Source: Bacteroidota bacterium (GTDB lineage: Bacteria; Bacteroidota; Bacteroidia; Bacteroidales; GCA-2748055). Taken from it: a DNA stretch of 44,382 bases. The stretch covers positions 1-44,382 of the forward strand of contig JAAEOI010000168.1 in assembly GCA_024244665.1 (NCBI GenBank), given 5' to 3'. Both the position numbers and the translations under genes were made by a program. The notes beneath the pieces are model-generated. The model was not told the origin of the DNA. It did no database searches and saw only the letters and a program-made list of their open reading frames with translations. Positions 43,442 through 44,382 of this stretch are shown in pieces; within the stretch, counting starts at the first letter, position 1, and every line of letters begins with the position of its first letter.

Positions 43442-43950
43442 GCTGATCTGTGAAACAGGCGGGGAAACAGCATCCCTGTTTGTTTCTTGTAGGCGGTATA
43501 CTTCTCTCCGAATTCTTCTGTCAGGATTCGCTCCTCATAGCGGGCAATAATAATATAAAAGGCTACTACCAAAATCCAGAAGGCAGCAGATACAAGAGAG
43601 AGGGTAATCAGAATGGCTCCAAGGTAAAAAAGGAGAGCACCCGTATAGATGGGATGCCTGATCACCTTGAATACACCGGTATTTATCACTTCCGGATTTT
43701 CCCTTTTAGTGCCGAATACTGCCTTCATACCACGACGGGCCAGGATCCATCCTGGAAACAGAACCATCGCAGCAAAAGGGATCCTGATGAAATCGGGAAT
43801 CACTTCATTCAGGAAAGTGGAGTAACGAAAAACAAAAGAATCTGTGATCCATATGCCCAGAAAAACAAGAAGGAGGAGCAACTGAATTGTATCTCCCCAC
43901 CTGTGCTCGCCCGTCAGGTGAGGATGCCCGGTATGCCTCTTTGTACTCAT
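43438..43950 (-). CDS. ICMT/PEMT-like membrane methyltransferase
   Basis: A 170-residue integral membrane protein with four or five helices. The C-terminal VIRHPIYTGALLFYLGAIL, EERILTEEFGEKYTAYKKQT and LFPRLF are signatures of the isoprenylcysteine carboxyl methyltransferase-like (PEMT) family, where the motif binds S-adenosylmethionine. Bacterial members methylate unknown lipids or small molecules. It lies 5 bp after the truncated epimerase gene on the same strand, so the two are probably cotranscribed. Confidence 0.85.
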   Translation of the reverse strand: MSTKRHTGHPHLTGEHRWGDTIQLLLLLVFLGIWITDSFVFRYSTFLNEVIPDFIRIPFAAMVLFPGWILARRGMKAVFGTKRENPEVINTGVFKVIRHPIYTGALLFYLGAILITLSLVSAAFWILVVAFYIIIARYEERILTEEFGEKYTAYKKQTGMLFPRLFHRSA

Positions 43951-43955
43951 GGAGC

Positions 43956-44382
43956 CTATCTTTTTCCAATTTTAAGGTAATCTTTCAGCCGCTTAAATCC
44001 TTCGGCATAGCTTACATCAGGTTCATATCCAAGAATCTCACGGGCCGCTGAAATATCGTACCAGTGGTTGGTAATCATCTCCTTGATGGCATAGCGCGTC
44101 ATAAAAGGTTCCGATTTAATCTTTAACAAGCGATGGATCCACTCTGAAATCCCTGCAGCTAACAAGGCTAGCCTGTCCGGAATCTTTCTCCGGACTGGTG
44201 GGTGACCGGCAATCTGAATGATGGAGTTTATAAAATCCCACACCCTGGCTGGCTCACCATTGGTAATAAACAGGGCTTTTCCAGCAGCCTTCGGATTTGA
44301 TTTCAGAGCTTCAGCAGCCAGGACAAGCGCATCAACCATATTATCAATATAGGTGGTATCAATAAAGTGCTCCTTGTCCCCG
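43956..44382 (-). CDS. NAD-dependent epimerase/3-beta-HSD family protein (C-terminal part)
   Basis: The frame enters from the right edge and its N-terminal Rossmann part, with the NAD-binding Gly-rich loop and catalytic Tyr-x3-Lys, is outside the window. The visible C-terminal 141 residues include HFIDTTYIDNMVDALVLAAE, the conserved V-D-N-V block, ALFITNGEPARVWDFINSI, and the end segment with REILGYEPDVSYAEGFKRL. These are typical of extended short-chain dehydrogenases acting on sugar nucleotides or 3-beta-hydroxysteroid-like lipids. The substrate is not known. Confidence 0.85.
   Translation of the reverse strand, partial: GDKEHFIDTTYIDNMVDALVLAAEALKSNPKAAGKALFITNGEPARVWDFINSIIQIAGHPPVRRKIPDRLALLAAGISEWIHRLLKIKSEPFMTRYAIKEMITNHWYDISAAREILGYEPDVSYAEGFKRLKDYLKIGKR

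Noticed and set aside
1..44382. CRISPR array, prophage or integrase, toxin-antitoxin or restriction genes
   Set aside because: No regular repeat-spacer pattern and no such genes were seen. The YgjP-like protease has no restriction partner beside it.

Overview
The window is chromosomal sequence from a member of the Bacteroidota, most likely near Bacteroidales/Marinilabiliales. The evidence is a PorZ-like propeller protein, a DUF3098 gene between ftsX and uppP, a two-component-regulator-type propeller with a triple-Tyr domain, near absence of Shine-Dalgarno sequences, and repeated TAnnTTTG -7 boxes (the Bacteroidota primary sigma factor signature) 15-30 nt before start codons. No phage, integrase, CRISPR array or intact insertion sequence is visible. 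Most of it is compact housekeeping DNA with a few accessory pieces.

Layout. 1-2.2 kb (minus): 5' end of a porZ-like gene, rdgB, a tandem universal stress protein and its terminator. 2.3-5.8 kb (plus): a large membrane-spanning adenylate cyclase with a periplasmic propeller and a C-terminal HD domain whose catalytic His-Asp is lost. 5.8-12.8 kb (plus): ilvE, then a long run ftsX, DUF3098, uppP, truB, queA, GH3-family enzyme and deoxynucleoside kinase, closed by a bidirectional terminator. 12.9-17.8 kb: an M16 protease (minus), a Tat-exported sugar-phosphate-isomerase-like protein (plus), a DUF89 protein (minus) and tRNA-Asn (minus). 17.8-18.4 kb: an AT-rich gap with a possible transposase remnant and inverted repeats. 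18.4-22.9 kb: pfkB-type kinase, DUF2797, a PadR/HAAS/PspC envelope-stress cluster and tRNA-Gln. 22.9-27.0 kb: outer-membrane beta-barrel, YgjP-type metalloprotease, TolC and HlyD. 27.0-29.6 kb: tsaB, efp and a SpoIIE/RsbU phosphatase. 29.6-33.9 kb (minus): cvpA, tyrS, Wzz-like protein and O-antigen ligase. 34.0-38.8 kb: HAD hydrolase and metallophosphatase (minus), then anchored NUC1 endonuclease, PlsC, lipid kinase and HAD-IB phosphatase (plus). 38.9-44.4 kb: acetyl-CoA synthetase, a frameshifted Cys-rich gene, an ABC-2 exporter pair, an ICMT-like methyltransferase and a truncated epimerase.

Functional themes are translation and tRNA modification (truB, queA, tsaB, efp, tyrS, two tRNAs), envelope and lipid metabolism (uppP, ftsX, plsC, lipid kinase, HAD-IB, Wzz, ligase, TolC/HlyD, PspC), and signalling (cyclase, SpoIIE phosphatase, PadR, Usp).

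I do not see a clear new defence or mobile system. The points most worth checking are the cyclase with a pseudo-HD domain, the frameshifted Cys-rich gene at 40.8-41.1 kb, the GIY-YIG-like core in the DUF2797 protein, and the PadR/HAAS/PspC cluster with its unrecognised secreted partner.
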